The position numbers and the translations under genes are program-made. 64,000 bases of DNA from Erythrocercus mccallii (Eukaryota > Chordata > Aves > Passeriformes > Dicruridae), in contig VZRG01000435.1 of NCBI GenBank assembly GCA_013397435.1, positions 356,950 through 420,949 on the forward strand. Reading direction: 5' to 3'. Under the pieces are notes generated by a model. It was not told where the DNA came from. It ran no database searches and saw only the letters and a program-made list of their open reading frames with translations. Positions 1 through 10,912 of this stretch are shown here, piece by piece. The stretch's first letter is position 1; each line of letters opens with the position of its first letter.

Positions 1-585
1 CTGCAGTTCTGTGCTGTATATGCAGTGAAAGTTAGGAACTGCTGGGGAATGTTAAAATGTCAGTGGACACAGGCAGAAACTACAGACCACATCCACAGAG
101 TCAGCACCTAGCTTCAGTCAGGTACATCAGTCAGCTGGATTAACTCATTTTTTAGAGGAATGCTCACACATTCAATTGGATAAAATTCCTAAAAGAGTTA
201 CTTCAAACAAAGTTTCAGAGGATTTCTGTAGCTTTTGCAATAGTGGTGAAGGTACATATTTTTAAATGTACTTTATCAGCATGAATGTTTCAGAAGTTGT
301 GAAAATTCTGATGAATGCAATTTAAGCACTACTGAAAAATCATCTAGTTCAACACTTGATTTCAATTTTGGCACTTCTTTTGAAAAAACCCTCAAAATTA
401 ATAAAACTGTTGTTTCTGCCAATCCTGTACAAATGTGGAATGGAATATTGTTTGATGAGACTTTTTTACCGAAGCATGTAGTGACAAAACCAGGGACAAT
501 GTTTTTAAACTGAAAGAGGGTAGATTTAAATTGGGCATTGGGAAAAAAAAGGCAAAAAAATTCTTTCTCCCATGCTGAGCATGGT
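1..585. other. Unique AT-rich non-coding stretch
   Basis: I see no gene or recognisable repeat here. Open frames are short and lack plausible splice borders. An A-rich run (about 541-560) lies just before the CR1 tail. Confidence 0.5.
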
Positions 586-656
586 GAGGCAGGGGAGTTG
601 GAATTAGATGACTTACAGAAGTCCCTTCTAACCCAAATCATTCTGTGATTCTATAG
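586..656 (+). repeat. CR1 LINE 3' tail fragment
   Basis: This is the last 70 or so bases of a CR1 non-LTR retrotransposon in plus orientation. It reads through the family's 3' untranslated block (agtcccttctaacccaaatc) and ends in two copies of the terminal 8-mer, ATTCTGTG and ATTCTATA. CR1 copies are usually cut short at the 5' end because reverse transcription starts at the 3' end and stops early, so a tail-only copy is expected. It has no coding content. Confidence 0.85.
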
Positions 657-1183
657 GATTAACAGCTGCTTGGCAGGATTTTTTTTTCCATGAAAATAAT
701 CCTGAGTAGTACATAAGAATTTAGGAAGTTATCTGTCAGAGAAAACAGAGAGCTATGGCTGTAATCTTCAGGTTTTCAGTTTTAGTCTCCCTCCTATGTG
801 CTTACACCATAAATGATACTGAGTATTTGTTTCTAGGACAAAATAAAGAATACAATTTTTTTTTTAAAACCCTCATTTTGGGGTGACAGATGGAACATAT
901 AGCTGTGGGTTGAATTCAGTGTGGTCTTTATCATAAGTCTCTAAAATTCTTAAAACATGTGAAGGCCAAATAACATCAGCCACAGAAGTAGCTGTGGACT
1001 ACTTTGAATTTTTTTGAATTTTGTTTAATACTCTTAAGGAAAACCAAAAAATCTAAAAGCTTTCTTGGCACTTCTGGGTTTTTTAATTAAAAAAAAAGTA
1101 ATTGCTGAAGTACAGATAGTTGAAAAATGACATGGCTTAGGAATGATATTCTCCAATTTAATGTTCTCACTGTAACCACTCCA
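657..1183. other. Unique non-coding stretch
   Basis: AT-rich sequence with short A and T runs (about 850-870, 1078-1100). I see no gene and no recognisable mobile element. Confidence 0.45.
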
Positions 1184-1580
1184 AATCACACTCTACTGGT
1201 TTCTTTCCCTGTCCTCTCCCCTGTGTTGAGCTGGAGAGGAGAACTCAAGGCACAAAAGGTAAAGATCAAGGTTAAGATAAGAGCAGTTTACTGGAAACAG
1301 GAATGAGATACGAAAATGGAGACTAGCAGCAACAAAATTAATAACAAGAACATGCAGGAGAGGTGAGTGATTCACATGCAGACGCTCACCGTGGAGCAAC
1401 CTGACCATGCCACAATACCCTGACTAAGAAGAAAACCCTTTCCTTGCCCCTGGAAATGGGGTGAGGTAGTATAAAACAACCTCCCTGAGTTAGCCATGCT
1501 CCCTCCTAGCTACTGCAGAATTTAACCTGAGCCTGACCAGAACCAGGAAATGCATGGAAAGACCCACCCATCCCAACATC
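1184..1580 (-). mobile_element. Probable LTR fragment or solo LTR (endogenous retrovirus type), minus orientation
   Basis: This 397-bp block is richer in G+C than its surroundings. It is bracketed by a 6-bp direct repeat ACTCCA (1178-1183 and 1581-1586), which would fit a retroviral target duplication. On the minus strand it runs from TGTTGGGATGGG into a U3-like part, then a stretch resembling avian LTR R/U5 sequence (AGTAAACTGCTCTTATCTTA near 1270-1290, where a poly(A) signal would be expected but reads AGTAAA). Terminal TG/CA is not cleanly placed relative to the repeat, so the borders are uncertain. It could also be a non-LTR repeat. Confidence 0.35.
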
Positions 1581-1586
1581 ACTCCA

Positions 1587-2674
1587 CTTTACTTTTCATA
1601 ATTGGTCTTTTATATGCAAGTTGTCAGACCAGAAAATAGTAATTCTTTCTTGTTTCCAGTGATTCTGTAGCTCATGAATTTATTACCCCATCATTAGGTT
1701 TAGTTTGAATTTTGTATTTTCAGCATAGTCTACAGTAAAAAGCTTAGGGAAACTGTGTGTATCATATTGCCTCATGTTTGTGCCATCTGCCCTTGTGTTG
1801 TTTGATTGAAGTAAAGTAATAGTGAAAGCCATGTTAGAGCAACAGAAGCACAACTATGTAGTACAGAGAAATAAAGCGTTCCAAATGAATTTTTTTGGCA
1901 TGGAATATATGGTGTTGGTTTGTTTTTGCTTTTGGATCACAGATACAGCATAATTAAGATAATTTGATTCATTTAGTGATTCAGAACTCAAGAGAATAAG
2001 GAACAGCTGATACTAACAATGACACAACTCTTGTGCTTCTAAGGGATATGCTAAACTGTCAGTTTGCAAAGACCAAAGAATTGGCATTAATATTTTTAAA
2101 TTATCTAGTTGTGTAATCTTGTAAAGAAATATTTTCAAGAATTTGTAAGAGGAGGAGTTAGATCAAGATTATTACTATTTTGGGAACTGAAGCTGTGAGC
2201 CTTTCAAAAAGTACTGTATACAGCTGGCTTGGAAGGGTAATTTTGTGTGCACTGCCTTGAGTGGTCCCTGAGTATCTTTGCAAGCATTGCTGTATTCACA
2301 CAAGTTTAGCAGCTGACATTAAACTTAGGTTGCCTTCTCATATTGAAGTGACTATCATTATTTGAATGGTAAAGTAACTAATAATTAAGAAAAACAGATC
2401 TTAAGGGCTTAAAATGTTCAAGAAATAATGTCTGATTTGGTTTGGCAGTGGTACCTTCTGTAGCACAGCGTTTGATGTCTGAAGGTTGCAACTCTGATTT
2501 CTGTAGGAAACCTCTAAGTATTTGTTGCAGTAGGTCAGTGAACCACTATAAATTTTATTTTGAGGTTTTAGCCTTTGTACAAAACTCTCTGAACCCTTTA
2601 TATTTCTTCTAAAATCAGGGACAGACCTACTTACTGGGCCATGGGGAAATAATCTCTTTTGCTTGTGTTTGTAG
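1587..2674. other. Unique non-coding stretch upstream of the candidate exon
   Basis: AT-rich sequence. A 121-codon minus-strand open frame spans 2401-2766, but it overlaps the candidate exon and has no recognisable domain, so I do not call it. The last 25 bases form a pyrimidine-rich tract ending in TAG. Confidence 0.4.
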
Positions 2675-2828
2675 GACTGCTTTGTGATGGATCTGACTCT
2701 CTTGGATGAAACTGCAAAGCCCTTCTGGTGTTTTAGTGCTCCAGTCCACATGGAATTGTCTACCAAGTCATCTGGCCTTTATGACTACATGGGTCATATA
2801 TATACTGCAGACTATGCAGATTCAGAGG
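2675..2828 (+). CDS. Candidate internal coding exon, product not recognised
   Basis: A 154-bp stretch has the borders of a vertebrate internal exon. Upstream is a pyrimidine-rich tract ending in TTTGTAG (2668-2674); downstream is the donor AGG|GTAAAG at 2829. One frame is open across all of it (51 codons plus one base). It begins Asp-Cys-Phe-Val-Met (Met at 2687) and ends Asp-Ser-Glu plus one base. The frame is closed immediately upstream by the acceptor TAG, as expected if the exon is spliced. Composition is protein-like, with many Asp/Glu and aromatic residues. I do not recognise the family. No flanking exons stand out, so it could be a lone exon of a gene with large introns, or chance. The minus strand is also open here, which weakens the case. 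Confidence 0.3.
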
Positions 2829-5039
2829 GTAAAGTGTGTGTTGAGTTTGTATGGTTGGAAGAAACCAAGGAATATATTATAGTTAGTTTGGTGCTTTACG
2901 TAAGCACCAAAAAGGTAAATAGCTGGTATGGAACAAACTACTGACTTAATTAGGTCACTAATTTCCTTGCTTTAAATACCAAACCAAACAAGCAACCCTC
3001 CCACAACAAAAAACCACAATAAACTGTTGATGCTTAAGATTGACACCAATGAACAAGACTGTTCCTGGAAGTTGTCCAGTAACAAGTGCAATTGCCTGTT
3101 TTTTGTAATAGGCAATTGAGAGATCAAAGAGATACATTGATATGAGTGAAAGGTTTTCTTCTTTGTTGAACATTAAGCATCATTTTCTCACTGGCTATAT
3201 TGAAACTATTTTTAGGAGGATTTTTCTTAATTGACACTACAGTTAAGGAATTGCTTCTTTTCACAGCCATACTGTGAAGATGCCTTACCTTACATAAGCT
3301 GCATTGGTTTTGAGAATATTAACTTTTATGCTTAGTAATAAAACAGCATGTATGCTGTTTGCTCCAGGTTTGTTGGAGTGTTATTGATAAATAACAGGTT
3401 TTGTTAAAGGCATTTTGTTAAATGCTTTTTCCAGAAAAACTTCACTTAAATATATTTTAGTAAAAGATTGAAAGGGTAGATGGGAAGTCAGATCTGAAAA
3501 ATGTCAGTCAAGGCATTTGTTAAGAAAGTCATGTGTAAAACCTATTTCTGACATTTCTTTAAATTCCTGTTTGTTCTGTTTTCCCATGTTCTAACCTTTT
3601 CTGATTTGAGCCTAAATAGTTGCTTCACATATTGGCCAATGAGTAAGTGTCCCAATTACTGGCCAACCTGAGCTTATGTTTGTTCTTATGAACGTATGTG
3701 ACATTCAGCTGTTTTGGAAACAATGTATATCTGATACTGTTTATCTAACAATATGAATCCAATTAAAAATGGAATATATGTGCCTGATCTTTCCAGTTCC
3801 TTGGAGTAACTTTAGGATCAAATTCTCTACTTCCTGTATAAAAAAAAAATTAAAAAATTACATGGTATTGAGAGTGCAGTGTCATTACCTATCAAGGACA
3901 ATTATATTGTTGACTACTCTGACTTCATTATGGTAGTGATTTCCTTAAAAAGAAATTCTCTCTTTATTTGCTTACATACGTTAATTGTTTTGTGCAAACA
4001 ATGTTCATATGTAAGTACTTGTCTTCCATGCTACAGAGGTAGATAGATATTACAGCCAGAGAGTTGTTTCTTAATTTAACTTTCAAAGACTTTAAGCTGA
4101 GGCTGATACAGTTCTAGTTCACCTTGTTAACTGAACCTAAAGAAGCAGCAGAAATGTTTCTGCATTTGGTTGTTACCCAGAATAACAAGAATGATCAGCT
4201 GCATTTTGTCTTCTTTCTTACTGACTGCTGATGGGGACAGGGGTCCCTTGAAGTGATACGAAGGTTTTAATATGTGGACTGGGTGTGATGAATGCCAGAA
4301 TGACAGACACTGACAGTGATCTGCGCAGACAAGTGGCCAGTCTAGATGTTTGTTTTTGCCCAGATTTAGTCTTTATGATACCAGCTTTAGCAAGGAAGTG
4401 TCCCAAAGTTTTCTGAGTCATTGGCCTTACTGCTAAGCTTGTAAACAAAAATGTACAATTATTCTGGCTACAGTTCCTTTGAAATGTGCAAGTATGTTCT
4501 CTTCCCTGCTGTGAATCTGTCAAAGTCAGTGGGCACTCAGCAGCCATCAAATGGTGAAAAGTATGTCACTGTTCATTCTAGCTGAATTTTTATTGTATTT
4601 CCAATGTTTCTGGGTTTAGGGTTTTTTAATAAAAGTACTTCCTTTAATAAGTAATTTCAATTTCTTAATTATGTGATTATTTTATATACTTGAATGTTTT
4701 ATAGAAATTCTGGCATCTCTGTTGGAAGTGAAACAAGAGAATATGCTGTCCCTACCCATGATGGGCTAATGTAGTAGCCTGGAAGTTTACTAACTGAATT
4801 GATTAGGATGAGAGTAAGTCTTTAGCAGCATGGTCAACCTAAAAGGTGATACAAGGCAGAGCAGTTTCCTCAGGTTACTGCTGGCTTACTTCTGCTGTTC
4901 ATAAACAACGTGTATTCAGCAAACCCAAGCAAACTGTTCCAAGATCTTCAAAAATGGACCCAACTGTCGCAGAGCTGTTCTCCTATATCTTCACTGGCCG
5001 TAATTGTGTCCTTTCTGAAGATAAGAAGGATGTGTCCTG
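2829..5039. other. Unique AT-rich non-coding stretch
   Basis: If the candidate exon is real this would be intron. I see no second exon with good splice borders and no recognisable repeat beyond short A/T runs (3841-3858). Confidence 0.4.
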
Positions 5040-5065
5040 CAACAGGCCTCAGATGAGGCCTGTTG
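5040..5065. repeat. Perfect 12-bp inverted repeat with 2-base spacer
   Basis: CAACAGGCCTCA (5040-5051), GA, then its exact reverse complement TGAGGCCTGTTG (5054-5065). The arms contain AGGCCT. This could be a short hairpin or a dimeric binding site for a DNA-binding protein. No function can be assigned from sequence alone. Confidence 0.9.
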
Positions 5066-7812
5066 ATTTTGTATTTATGCCACTCCTTTGATTTCAGCTG
5101 ACAGTTGCTTTTAACTTGCACAACAGAAGTAAATTCAGTAGCTACCACCTGTATGATCAAACCTGGTAAGTTACATCTGCCTTAACTCAAGCTTCCCTTT
5201 GTTCAACTTGCATCTTGCTTTCTTTATATAAGTCAGGACATACACTGAATCTCCACAGAGGAAAGTGTTTACATTAGATAAACTGCACTGGCCCATTTCA
5301 TGAAAGAAAGCATCTGTTCCAAAAACTGATGCTTTGACAAAATCATAATCTCATCTTCTAAGTCTCCCTTTATATACCTGGTGCAAAAGGTGGTAGAGTG
5401 AGTTGCATGTACCACTCTACAGTAAAAGGTTCTTCTTGTATAAAAGAGAATTATTAGAACAAACACGAAAGATGGAAGCACCAGCTGAAATCTGGTCATG
5501 TCACAACTGGTCGTGACAATAAGCCTTACAGTACATTTTTCCTTTAGTGCCTCAGGATTTCTTGCAGCTGCTTTTAATAATTTTGTGTTACATACTGAAG
5601 ACATGTTTGTTGTAATTTTATCCAAGTAGTAAGACAATTTCTGTGAGAGGAAGTATAAACACTTGTAAGTTAACTATTTTACTTGTATTTGTGCACTTCA
5701 GGTACCAACTCATCCAATTAAAAAGAGCAGCCCCTACCCACTTCTAAATGTGTATGTTTAAGTACTCTGCAACAGACAGAACTGTGATATTTTGAGAGGG
5801 TCATTTACATGGTAGGCAAGCATAAAACAGTACTTATGTTTATTCTAGTGCAAATATAATAGTGCTCATTTAACATAATGAGTTTAAATTGCATTGAAAA
5901 GGAATCAGTGTGATTTGGTGATTTGTGATTTTGGTGAAAGGGCTTTCATGAGATTATTGTAACAGTAGAGGAGTTGTAATTTAATAGAACTACATCTAAA
6001 TGTTAATCCTGCCATTTATCCTTGTTTTGCCAGATGTCTGCTGTGTACCTAAATGCTTCTGTATTCTGTGTTCCTTATTTTTTAAAAATTATTTTTAGGA
6101 GGTATTTCTAAAGGGAAAATGTCTTCAGTGAGCAATTCGTTAATATTTTTGGGCACTTAATGTGCTCTTCCATTGATACAAGCTGGAACTGTTGGTTTGT
6201 ATAATCTGAACAATTGTCTTTAATTTTAACAGTGCCACTCTGGAATCATTGGTCTTTACTGCAGTTGGCTTACTACAGTGAGAAGCTAATAGCAGCTATA
6301 TATTCTGAAGTCTTTGTAGCATAGGCAGGTAATTGCAGTATTATTCTTCCAACTGGCCCTTCAATTGCTTTGGTTTTTCTTCCCTGCTTCTTGCAATTGC
6401 TTTTATAATACATTTCAGTCCCAACATGCTTTTTGGTACCTGTGATTTAATATGGAAAGCAGTTGTATGGTGGATAGTCCCATTGACTTTGCTTTTCCCT
6501 GCCTGGTCTCACTTCCTGTTCAGCAAGTATGTTTTGATTTGCATTCATTCACTAGGTGTTTAGGTATGGTCTTGGTTTTGTTTATCATGTACTAGCTTTT
6601 TGAGACAAGGACTATCTTCCTTTTTTTTTTATTCCTTTTTTTCCCTCCCAGGTACATGGCTACCTGATACTAGGGATTGAGTGCTTAGCAGAAATACAAG
6701 ATTAGGATACTGTCAGCTGAAATGCATTAATTCTGTTTCAGATTAAGAATCTAGGCAAGTGATCAAGTTTTTATATGTTAGGTATATCTGAATGATTTAT
6801 GGCCTGGCAAGTTATGTAGTAGCCTACCTTGTATTTACCAGACTGTTCATTGTATTCAAACAATTAGAAGGAGGTTTAGCTAAAAGGATTTGCTCTTCTG
6901 CCTTTGGTGCGTATTACTACAGCTGATCCGCTGTGTCTAACTAAGTTGTGATAACTGAATCTGAACTCAAATATAATTGCATTAGAAACTGTACAGAAAA
7001 AATAGTGTTTCAAGAAGTTAAAATGAGAACAGGTGGTGGGTTTTAATATCTGTGTGTAGTGATTTGGGAGGACATTAGTAAGAAAAGTTAAATCCTGTAT
7101 CTTGCATCCATCATAAATCAGAGGGGGAAATGGTGGCAACAAGGATAACTAGGGAGATGAGCGTGGTGAGGAATTTATCATTCTAAATGTCAAAGCACTG
7201 CTTATTCTTTCTCAGACTCTTAAATGGCTTAAATTTTTTTCTCATGCTGTGCCTCTAAAAATGTTAGTGAAAAAGGAGTAACAGTACTTTGTGGTAATGC
7301 CACTTCAGTTGTAGAAGGGTTTATAATGAAGTTTTAAAACTGCAAGGCTTTTAAATGTATTGAAGAAAACTGAAATGGGAGTTATTCTTTCTGGGTTTAA
7401 GTTGAAGAGAGATGAACCTATTGGAGGGAAATGCACTTCTGAGTCTGACACTGATCATTTGTTGATAGGCAGAATTACTTTTGTTCTGCATATAAGCCAC
7501 TTAGAATATGTGTTAACAACTATTTCCATCCTGAATCAGTCATAAAGTTAAATTCAGATGTCTTGATGAAATGTTACCCAAAAAATGCAAGGTTGAGAAA
7601 AATGTGTAAAAGTCCTGTTATGCCCTGTTTATTCACTGAAATACTTTAAAGTGGTTTAATTTGCAGGGGTTGGAAAGTATTTAACCATTGAACAAAAAAT
7701 ACCAACAAACCCCTCAAGCTAATGCAAATGATTAGCATATCAGAGCTCAGAATCCTCAATATCTCCTCTGTACCAAATAAACAATATACTTAGAAACAGC
7801 AGAAAACCCCCT
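5066..7812. other. Unique non-coding stretch left of the provirus
   Basis: AT-rich sequence with small T-rich runs (6621-6645). Short open frames only, none recognised. The final bases 7813-7818 (CTTGAT) are the left target duplication of the provirus. Confidence 0.4.
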
Positions 7813-7818
7813 CTTGAT

Positions 7819-8236
7819 TATTGTAATACGTTAGCCAAGACTCCATTTTCTTCATGCGGAAAAAGCCAATTCTTTATTCACATCACTTTATTCACATATT
7901 TTATACAGTTTTCACAGACCTCGTGTGCAACACCTATTGGCTGGTAGTTTTCTTAACTACTTAATTTCTTGGTCAGAAGGTGGTATGTGTGTACCTGCTA
8001 AGTTCAGGTTGTTTACATTTTTCCTTTATGGGTTCTAATGGAACAGATCTTACTATTTTTCAACCCAAGAATAGGTTGTTGACTTAAGGAACCTTTCATA
8101 CCAAGATTGTTTTCATGTGAGGAATTGCAAATTGCTTAACTACACTTAGAAGAGATGACAGCCTAGCTATTAATTTAATAGAGCAGGCATGATTTTATGA
8201 GGCCTTTCTTTTATAATTCTTCTACCTGTCACAACA
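7819..8236 (-). repeat. 3' LTR of the minus-strand provirus
   Basis: This 418-bp copy matches 10913-11339 over its whole length. On the minus strand it starts TGTTGTGACAGG. It carries a TATA box (minus of TTTTATAC, 7899-7906) and two AATAAA signals (minus of TTTATT at 7873-7878 and 7887-7892). It ends in AATA rather than the usual CA. It abuts the left target repeat directly. Compared with the other LTR it lacks an 18-bp stretch that corresponds to about 11147-11164. Confidence 0.9.
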
Positions 8237-8250
8237 GCTCTCCCTTTTTT
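8237..8250 (-). promoter_or_regulatory. Polypurine tract, plus-strand primer site for reverse transcription
   Basis: Read on the minus strand this is AAAAAAGGGAGAGC, lying directly against the TG that opens the 3' LTR. That is the standard place and composition of a retroviral polypurine tract, and it fixes both the orientation of the element and the LTR boundary. Confidence 0.85.
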
Positions 8251-8406
8251 ATTAATTTAACAAAGCTTATATGTTCTGATGTTAAAACAATTTGCATCTT
8301 ATTAAGGCTATTACTGGTTACCTATTAAATATGGGACAAGATACATTAAAAACTGATTACAATCAACAAAATTTATTAAATCAAATCATGTCACTGACAG
8401 AGGGTC

Positions 8407-8664
8407 TCACAGCATGAGAAAAATAAAAATAATGTCCAATGTCTCTAGGGGAAATTGAGATAAATGACCCATTGTTTTAAAGTCCAAATAGTTGGGACTC
8501 AGGAGAAAGTCCATTAGCTGGAAATGTTGATCTTTGACATCACTGTCTTTTTGGGAATCTGGAACAGAAATTAACTGAAGAAGGTCAGTAGGAATACTAT
8601 AGCATAATGATGACATGAGGCTTTTGTTGACAACTTTCCTCTGTGAGTCTCCAGACACAGCCAT
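8407..8664 (-). CDS. Unrecognised 85-codon open frame inside the provirus
   Basis: The frame is open on the sense strand of the element, between the CpG-rich block and the polypurine tract, where env would normally sit. It starts MAVSGDSQRK and ends in a hydrophobic Ile/Phe/Leu run. I see no signal peptide, no Env-like disulfide motif and no transmembrane anchor of normal length. It may be a fragment of host sequence, degraded viral sequence, or a chance frame. Confidence 0.2.
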   Translation of the reverse strand: MAVSGDSQRKVVNKSLMSSLCYSIPTDLLQLISVPDSQKDSDVKDQHFQLMDFLLSPNYLDFKTMGHLSQFPLETLDIIFIFLML

Positions 8665-8856
8665 GCTCTGGCAGTCCTGCTTGTGCTCTTGTTCTGGTTA
8701 TGAAGGCTGGGTGGTGGTTAGGTCATTTCTTACTGGGCCTCATTTTCCCAGAGGCAATTGATGTCTGATCAAATGAATAGATGACTATTTTTAACCTGTT
8801 GATGATAAAAGCACATGCATATCTTCTCTTTAAGTGAATGAATCAATTTTAAAAGG

Positions 8857-9640
8857 GCTGGGGGGAAGAGAAAGAAAACTCCGGCCGCTACCATCTTGCA
8901 GCCGCCGCGGGGGAAAGAACAAACGCCACTGTGTTGTACCCACATCCGCAGGCATTAGATTTTTACCTCTGCAATGACCGGGCAGCGGTGGAAGCCCTGC
9001 GGACCCGGCGCAGCTCGGCCCAGCCCTCCCGGGGCTGCTGCATCCCCGTCTGCCCCAGACACCCGCGGTAGAAAAGCGGAGGGGAAAACGCAACACACAA
9101 AAAACCCTCTAAAGACCGTGTGCAGCAAAAGGGGGAAAACACCGAAAACAAATACAGAAAAGGTTAAAAAGACTCAAAGCGCTTGTGGCTCCCACCTCCT
9201 TCCCCGCAGCCGGCGGAGCTCCGCGGAGAGGAGCCGCGGATCCAGGGCCAGCCCGGCAGAGCCGCCGGCGCTGTTGAAGAGCCCGCGCAGAGCCCGGGAG
9301 GGAATGAGGGAACGGCATTGGAACTGTCAGCTGCGGGGAGGAGCTGTGGGCAGGAAATGTGCTCCGGCACCTGCCATTGGCAGAGCTCGCGCGTTCCGTA
9401 TGGGGCTGCGAACCGACCGGGGCTCGGGGGGTGCCGGAGGATGAAACTCACCCGCGCGGAGCCGCCGCGGCTCCCGGGGAGCGGGAGCGGCCCCCGCGCC
9501 CCCAGGGACAGACCCTGTGTCCCGCCGGAACCACTGTACGGAGGCGCATGCCAACAGATTCCGTCTCCTGGCGTTTTGTTCGGTTCGCCCTGCGGCCGGC
9601 GCCTTCACAGGGCTTGGATTGAAAGCAGTTTCAAAGTGGA
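8857..9640 (-). other. CpG-rich block inside the provirus, resembling a vertebrate promoter or first exon
   Basis: This block differs sharply from everything else in the window in G+C and CpG density. On the minus strand it has a CCAAT box (GCCAATGGC, 9372-9380) and many GC-box-like runs. It also has a short frame starting at about 9045 (MQQPREGWAELRR) that reaches a good splice donor, GCAGAG|GTAAAA, with GT at 8965-8966. About 100 bases further is a strong acceptor (TTTCTCTTCCCCCCAG, AG at 8858-8859). These features are typical of a host CpG-island promoter with a first exon. I infer that host sequence may have replaced gag-pol here. The alternative is that it is simply an unusual GC-rich retroviral interior. 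Confidence 0.4.
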
Positions 9641-9681
9641 TATAACATTTTTTAAGAGTCTTTTCAACATGAATAAAGGAA

Positions 9682-9903
9682 TTAAAGGGTAGCTTTTTCA
9701 TCGTTCGGGGGCAGAGGGAACAGAAACAGACGGCAGACACAGGAGATACTGACCCACAGGTCTCTGGAGCCCGCGGGGCGGCTGCGGTGCCTTGAGCAGC
9801 TTGTAATTTTTTTAAACGAATTGTTAATAAAATACCATGTAGGTAACGATTTTGTGGCTACTCTATCTTCCTCTGTGGCCCCTGACAACACAAACTGCCG
9901 CAA
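9682..9903 (-). pseudogene. Damaged open frame in the gag position, not firmly recognised
   Basis: This 73-codon frame lies about 1 kb downstream of the 5' LTR on the sense strand, where gag begins in a provirus. The same frame extends upstream past one in-frame stop to about 9980. It is hydrophilic at first and becomes basic and proline-rich. I see no zinc-knuckle, late-domain or capsid motif, so the assignment rests on position only. Confidence 0.2.
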
Positions 9904-10279
9904 CTATTCCCACCTTTCCATAGAAAAGGCATTTTGTACATCTACTCTCACGTTGTTTTCTACGCCATAGTAATAAAATTCGCCATTTCCTTTTATTTTA
10001 TTTCATCCGTTTGCGCACTACAAGTGCCCACACACGTATTATCGCTTTTTCGTCAGCTGAAATCCGTACTCTAAGATTTCCCGTATTTTGCCCCTTTTTT
10101 CCACTCAGTCTGGACATTACCCCGCGCCCCTGCGCGCGGACTTTCGCGCGTGCCCCTCTCCGCGCCGCGGATCTTCCACAGCGGAGTTTCCAAACTCTCC
10201 GTCTGCACGCGCGGGCTGGCGCGCGTGTTACGCTCCGCGGCGCGTGTCTCCCACAGCGTGTTTTTCCACGAGTTTTTGG

Positions 10280-10560
10280 CCGCTGTCAGGCTGCCCCCAG
10301 GCTCAAGGCCGTAGCTGTCCCACGATTCTCGATCGCGTCTCTGCGGCTCGCTTCGTCGTGTTTCCACGGTTCTTCCGACCGTGCCCCGCATCTCTTCGGA
10401 CGCAATGTATTTCCCGGCTCTCGGCCGTTCCCCACGGCTCCAGGCCGTGCTCCCCCACGATTCTCGATCGTGTCTCCCACATCTCCGGTTCTTGACCGTA
10501 CACTCACCATGGTTTTTGAGACCGCTATCTCCTCACGTCTCAGCGGACGCAATGCATTTT
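10280..10560 (-). repeat. Two diverged tandem copies of a 135-147 bp unit
   Basis: CCCACGATTCTCGATCG occurs at 10319-10335 and again at 10454-10470. CGGACGCAATG occurs at 10397-10407 and 10544-10554. GGCTC-AGGCCGT blocks precede both. The offsets (135 and 147) differ, so the copies carry indels. More diverged relatives may lie in 10150-10270. Confidence 0.7.
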
Positions 10561-10591
10561 TAGGTCCATGCTCACCTCCCCGGGAGCTATG

Positions 10592-10651
10592 TTTGTTTCT
10601 GTGTTAATTTCTGTGTTTGTTTCTGTGTTTGTTTCTGTGTTTGTTTCTGTG
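10592..10651. repeat. 12-bp minisatellite, five copies
   Basis: Five copies of TTTGTTTCTGTG lie head to tail. The second has TTAA in place of TTTG. It lies within the provirus leader. The sense (minus) strand reads CACAGAAACAAA. Confidence 0.95.
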
Positions 10652-10912
10652 CGTTCCGCGCCGCCCGCTCCCCGCTCGGGTCCCGCCCCGCCGCCCGCTT
10701 CTTGTCTTTGTGTATTTTGTGCCGTCCCGCGACCGCCTGCAGCCGGAGCCTTTCGCTACTTGGTGTATTCGCGGCTTGAATTTAGTTTCGCTGCGGGCCG
10801 TTCGCTCGTGACTTTGTGTATTCCGTCTCTCGAGTCCCGTCTCGGCTTTGCCCGCGTCCTTTTTCGCGGCGGGCTCGGCCGTCGCCTCCCGCGATCGCGA
10901 CGGAGCATCAGA

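Larger units (their letters stand above)
10011..10912 (-). other. CpG-rich leader region of the provirus with internal repeats
   Basis: This is the stretch between the 5' LTR and the gag position, read on the minus strand. It is extremely CpG-rich and purine-biased on the sense strand, with restriction-site-like palindromes (GCGATCGC at 10891-10898). Two partial tandem copies of a 135-147 bp unit and a 12-bp minisatellite lie in it. Directly next to the LTR, where the tRNA primer site should begin with TGG, the sense strand reads TCTGATGCTCCGTC. TGATGCTCCGTC is the only candidate primer site and does not match a tRNA that I recognise. Long leaders of this sort commonly hold packaging signals. 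Confidence 0.5.

Noticed and set aside
2401..2766. 121-codon minus-strand frame overlapping the candidate exon
   Set aside because: No recognisable domain or splice borders; the plus-strand reading has better borders.
8880..8900. YY1 site in the CpG-rich block
   Set aside because: AAGATGGTAGC differs from the YY1 core (AAnATGGCGGC) at two positions.
8974..9692. Overlapping 156- and 169-codon plus-strand frames
   Set aside because: GC-rich sequence gives long frames on several strands at once. No domain is recognisable, and they oppose the element's sense strand.
10011..10607. 198-codon plus-strand frame, the longest in the window
   Set aside because: It is antisense to the provirus and lies in CpG-rich repeat sequence where stop codons are scarce. 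Composition (Arg/Pro/Ser/Phe) is typical of a chance frame.
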